DNA of 6,973 nucleotides from Saprospiraceae bacterium (lineage in GTDB: Bacteria; Bacteroidota; Bacteroidia; Chitinophagales; Saprospiraceae): contig SCUG01000603.1 in assembly GCA_004297645.1 (NCBI GenBank), forward strand, positions 1-6,973, in the 5' to 3' direction. Below are positions 5,330 through 6,973 of the stretch, piece after piece. A model generated the notes under the pieces. The model searched no databases, was not told the origin of the DNA, and saw only the letters and a list, made by a program, of their open reading frames with translations. Position 1 is the first letter of the stretch; each line of letters begins with the position of its first letter. The translations under genes and the position numbers were made by a program.

Positions 5330-6730
5330 ATGCAAAAAACAAAGAATTCCACTCGCCGCTCATTTGTCAAAAAATTAGCCGCCGGGGCATTGGCCGCCGG
5401 TTTTCTGCCCGCCACCAGCGCACAGGGCCGCAATGTCAGAAAACTCGATTGGGCCGGGCTGCACAGGAAATACGCCGCCAACGACAAAATCCGGCTGGCT
5501 TGCATCGGCATGGGTATCATGGGTTTCAACAACTGCCGCACCGCGGTGAAAGTGCCCGGTTCCGAATTAGTCGCCGTCTGCGACCTGTACGACGGAAGGA
5601 TGGGGCACGCCAAAGAAGAATTCGGCACCCACCTTTTTACTACCAGAAATTACGAAGAAATACTGGCCCGCCAGGATGTGGACGCCGTCATCATCGCCAC
5701 CTCCGACCACTGGCACGACCACATTTCCATAGCCGCCATGAAGGCCGGCAAGGCCGTGTATTGCGAGAAGCCTATGGTGCAACACATGGACGAAGGGCGG
5801 GCCGTTGTTGACACCCAGAAAAAGACCGGGAAGGTCATGCAGATTGGCAGCCAGCGGGTCAGTTCCATCGTGTTGGCAAAAGCACAGGAGCTTTACAAGT
5901 CCGGCATCATCGGGCAGCTCATAGCAGTTGAAGCCTGGAACGACCGGCAATCTTCCAACGGCGCCTGGCAGTACTCCATCCCCACCGATGCCTCGGAAAA
6001 AACCGTGGACTGGGAGCGTTTTCAGGGCGATGCTCCAAAGCACGCCTACGACCCGGTGCGTTTTTTCCGCTGGCGCAATTACCAGGATTATGGCACCGGC
6101 GTGGCCGGTGATTTATTCGTCCACCTGTTTTCGGGCCTCCATTTCATCACGGAATCCAGCGGGCCGGAGCGCATCTTTGCCACCGGTGGTTTGCGCTACT
6201 GGAAAGACGGCCGCGACGTACCCGACTATATGTCGGCACTCTTCGACTACCCCGAAAGCGCGACTCATCCGGCGTTCAATTTCCAGTTGCGGGTGAATTT
6301 CACCAGTGGTGACGGCGGCAGCTCCAAATCCCGCTTAGTCGGCACTGATGGAGTCATCGAGGTAGGCGGGGACGATGTCATTTTGCGAAAACACAAGGTT
6401 CAGTCGCAGCCTACTTACGGCGGCTGGGATAGCTACGGCACTTTCTCCGAGGCCCAGCAAAAGGAATATGCTGACTGGTACCGCCAAAAATACCCACGCC
6501 TCCCCGAACAGATGGAGGAACCCGGCGAGCTGGTGTTCAAAGCACCGGAAGACTACGACGAGCACTTCGACCACCACGCCAACTTCGTCCGCTGCATTCG
6601 GGAAAATGCCATGCCGGTCGAAGATGCCGCCTTCGGCTTCCGGGCCGCCGCCCCTTCCCTCGCTGCCAACATGAGTTATTTTGAAAAAAAAGTGGTGAAT
6701 TGGGACCCTGTGAAGATGGAGTTGAGATAA
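5330..6730 (+). CDS. Tat-exported Gfo/Idh/MocA family oxidoreductase
   Basis: 466 aa. The N-terminus is a twin-arginine signal (STRRSFVKK at 7-15, then an alanine/glycine-rich hydrophobic stretch ending about ATSAQG at 28-33), so the protein is probably folded with its cofactor in the cytoplasm and exported to the periplasm. The Rossmann domain begins at IRLACIGMGIMG (54-65; GxGxxG is G60, G62, G65). D85 ends the second strand, suggesting NAD rather than NADP. The family signature EKP is at 146-148, with K147 the likely catalytic lysine. The C-terminal alpha/beta domain includes GVAGDLFVHLFSGLH with D261 and H265 placed like the family's catalytic Asp/His. The C-terminus (GFRAAAPSLAANMSYFEKKVVNWDP) is typical of Bacteroidota members. 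Such enzymes oxidise or rearrange sugars, inositols or glycosides, but the substrate cannot be read here. The leader before the ATG is A-rich without a Shine-Dalgarno, as usual in this phylum. Confidence 0.93.
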   Translation: MQKTKNSTRRSFVKKLAAGALAAGFLPATSAQGRNVRKLDWAGLHRKYAANDKIRLACIGMGIMGFNNCRTAVKVPGSELVAVCDLYDGRMGHAKEEFGTHLFTTRNYEEILARQDVDAVIIATSDHWHDHISIAAMKAGKAVYCEKPMVQHMDEGRAVVDTQKKTGKVMQIGSQRVSSIVLAKAQELYKSGIIGQLIAVEAWNDRQSSNGAWQYSIPTDASEKTVDWERFQGDAPKHAYDPVRFFRWRNYQDYGTGVAGDLFVHLFSGLHFITESSGPERIFATGGLRYWKDGRDVPDYMSALFDYPESATHPAFNFQLRVNFTSGDGGSSKSRLVGTDGVIEVGGDDVILRKHKVQSQPTYGGWDSYGTFSEAQQKEYADWYRQKYPRLPEQMEEPGELVFKAPEDYDEHFDHHANFVRCIRENAMPVEDAAFGFRAAAPSLAANMSYFEKKVVNWDPVKMELR

Positions 6731-6743
6731 GGGTAATGTCATC

Positions 6744-6781
6744 AAGTTGCCGGGTGACTTCGAGTCCAATGCCGTCAACTT
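6744..6781 (+). repeat. Stem-loop just downstream of the oxidoreductase gene
   Basis: AAGTTG (6744-6749) pairs with CAACTT (6776-6781). After a C/T mismatch, CGG (6751-6753) pairs with CCG (6772-6774). An inner hairpin GACT-TCG-AGTC (6756-6766) caps it. It begins 14 nt after the stop codon, where a terminator or mRNA-stabilising structure would be expected, but no U-run follows, so it is not a standard intrinsic terminator. Confidence 0.5.
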
Positions 6782-6791
6782 AAGGAACAAA

Positions 6792-6837
6792 GACCACGAA
6801 GTGGTCAGATGTGAATAGCCCCGGATGAAATCCGGGG
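6792..6837. repeat. Tandem pair of perfect hairpins (6 bp and 7 bp)
   Basis: GACCAC-GAA-GTGGTC (6792-6806) is a perfect 6-bp stem with a 3-nt loop. Eleven nucleotides plus an A later, CCCCGGA-TGAAA-TCCGGGG (6819-6837) is a perfect 7-bp stem with a 5-nt loop. The pair is followed by AAAAAA (6838-6843). Read leftward, the GC-rich hairpin would be preceded by a U-run, not followed by one, so it is not a terminator in that sense. The first hairpin is one of three related copies in the last 180 nt. Confidence 0.75.
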
Positions 6838-6856
6838 AAAAAATTAAGAGCGTTGC

Positions 6857-6871
6857 AACCACCAAGTTGTT
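6857..6871. repeat. Degenerate third-type copy of the 15-nt hairpin
   Basis: The sequence AACCACCAAGTTGTT aligns with the hairpin at 6792-6806 without gaps, with changes at alignment positions 1, 2-matching, 7, 12 and 15. The first and last bases change together (G-C to A-T), preserving the pair. One internal pair (C/T) is broken. Flanking C6856 and G6872 extend the stem by one pair. Confidence 0.5.
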
Positions 6872-6956
6872 GAATTTTGGCTCTAAATGAAAACCTGTGG
6901 GTAAATGCCATTAAACATCTATCATCTTGCAGGGCTTTCCCATAAAAATCTATCGT

Positions 6957-6971
6957 GACCTCGGAGAGGTC
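6957..6971. repeat. Copy of the 15-nt hairpin at the window end
   Basis: GACCTC-GGA-GAGGTC is a perfect 6-bp stem with a 3-nt loop. It differs from the copy at 6792-6806 at three positions: one loop base, and a paired A-T to T-A swap that keeps the stem intact. Both copies are followed by AG. The window ends two bases later, so any longer repeat unit here is cut off. The rest of 6872-6956 shows no gene. Confidence 0.7.
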
Positions 6972-6973
6972 AG

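Noticed and set aside
6744..6973. Possible CRISPR array in the repeated 3' region
   Set aside because: The repeats are 15-nt hairpins with unequal spacing (65 and 100 nt) and divergent sequence, and there are no cas genes. This is not a direct-repeat/spacer array.

Overview
The window looks like chromosomal DNA of a Bacteroidota species, probably from the Saprospiria/Chitinophagia side. The evidence is a type IX secretion (T9SS) C-terminal sorting domain, an Omp28-like thioredoxin-fold secreted protein, a DUF2027-Smr protein typical of Bacteroidota, a Tat-exported Gfo/Idh/MocA oxidoreductase of a kind abundant in that phylum, TAnnTTTG-type -7 promoter elements and the lack of clear Shine-Dalgarno sequences. 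I see no tRNA or rRNA gene, transposase, CRISPR array or phage gene. This assignment is inferred from gene content, not from a search.

Layout: (1) 1-180 is intergenic and holds a 28-bp-arm inverted repeat and a possible promoter. (2) 181-1215 (+) encodes a secreted thioredoxin-fold protein with a T9SS tail. (3) 1216-1419 separates two convergent genes and is largely filled by a nested inverted repeat. (4) 3071-1420 (-) is a tight three-gene operon read methyltransferase, RidA-like protein, QueE, with a 4-nt overlap and then a 3-nt gap. (5) 3180-4226 (+) encodes a Smr-domain protein, divergent from the operon. (6) 5174-4239 (-) encodes a CtlX-type amidinotransferase-fold hydrolase, converging on the Smr gene with 12 nt between stops. 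(7) 5330-6730 (+) encodes a Tat-exported Gfo/Idh/MocA oxidoreductase, divergent from ctlX across a 155-nt gap with a candidate promoter and a 17-bp inverted repeat. (8) 6731-6973 is non-coding and holds a cluster of small hairpins. Three of them are copies of one 15-nt hairpin carrying paired compensatory changes.

The genes do not form one pathway. The only clear functional unit is the operon ending in queE (7-deazaguanine/queuosine pathway). The RidA-like protein in it lacks the arginine of canonical RidA deaminases, and the methyltransferase has no assignable substrate. The rest is ordinary housekeeping or catabolic content. I found no convincing undescribed protein system. The least explained material is the structured non-coding DNA at 22-89, 1235-1412 and 6744-6973.
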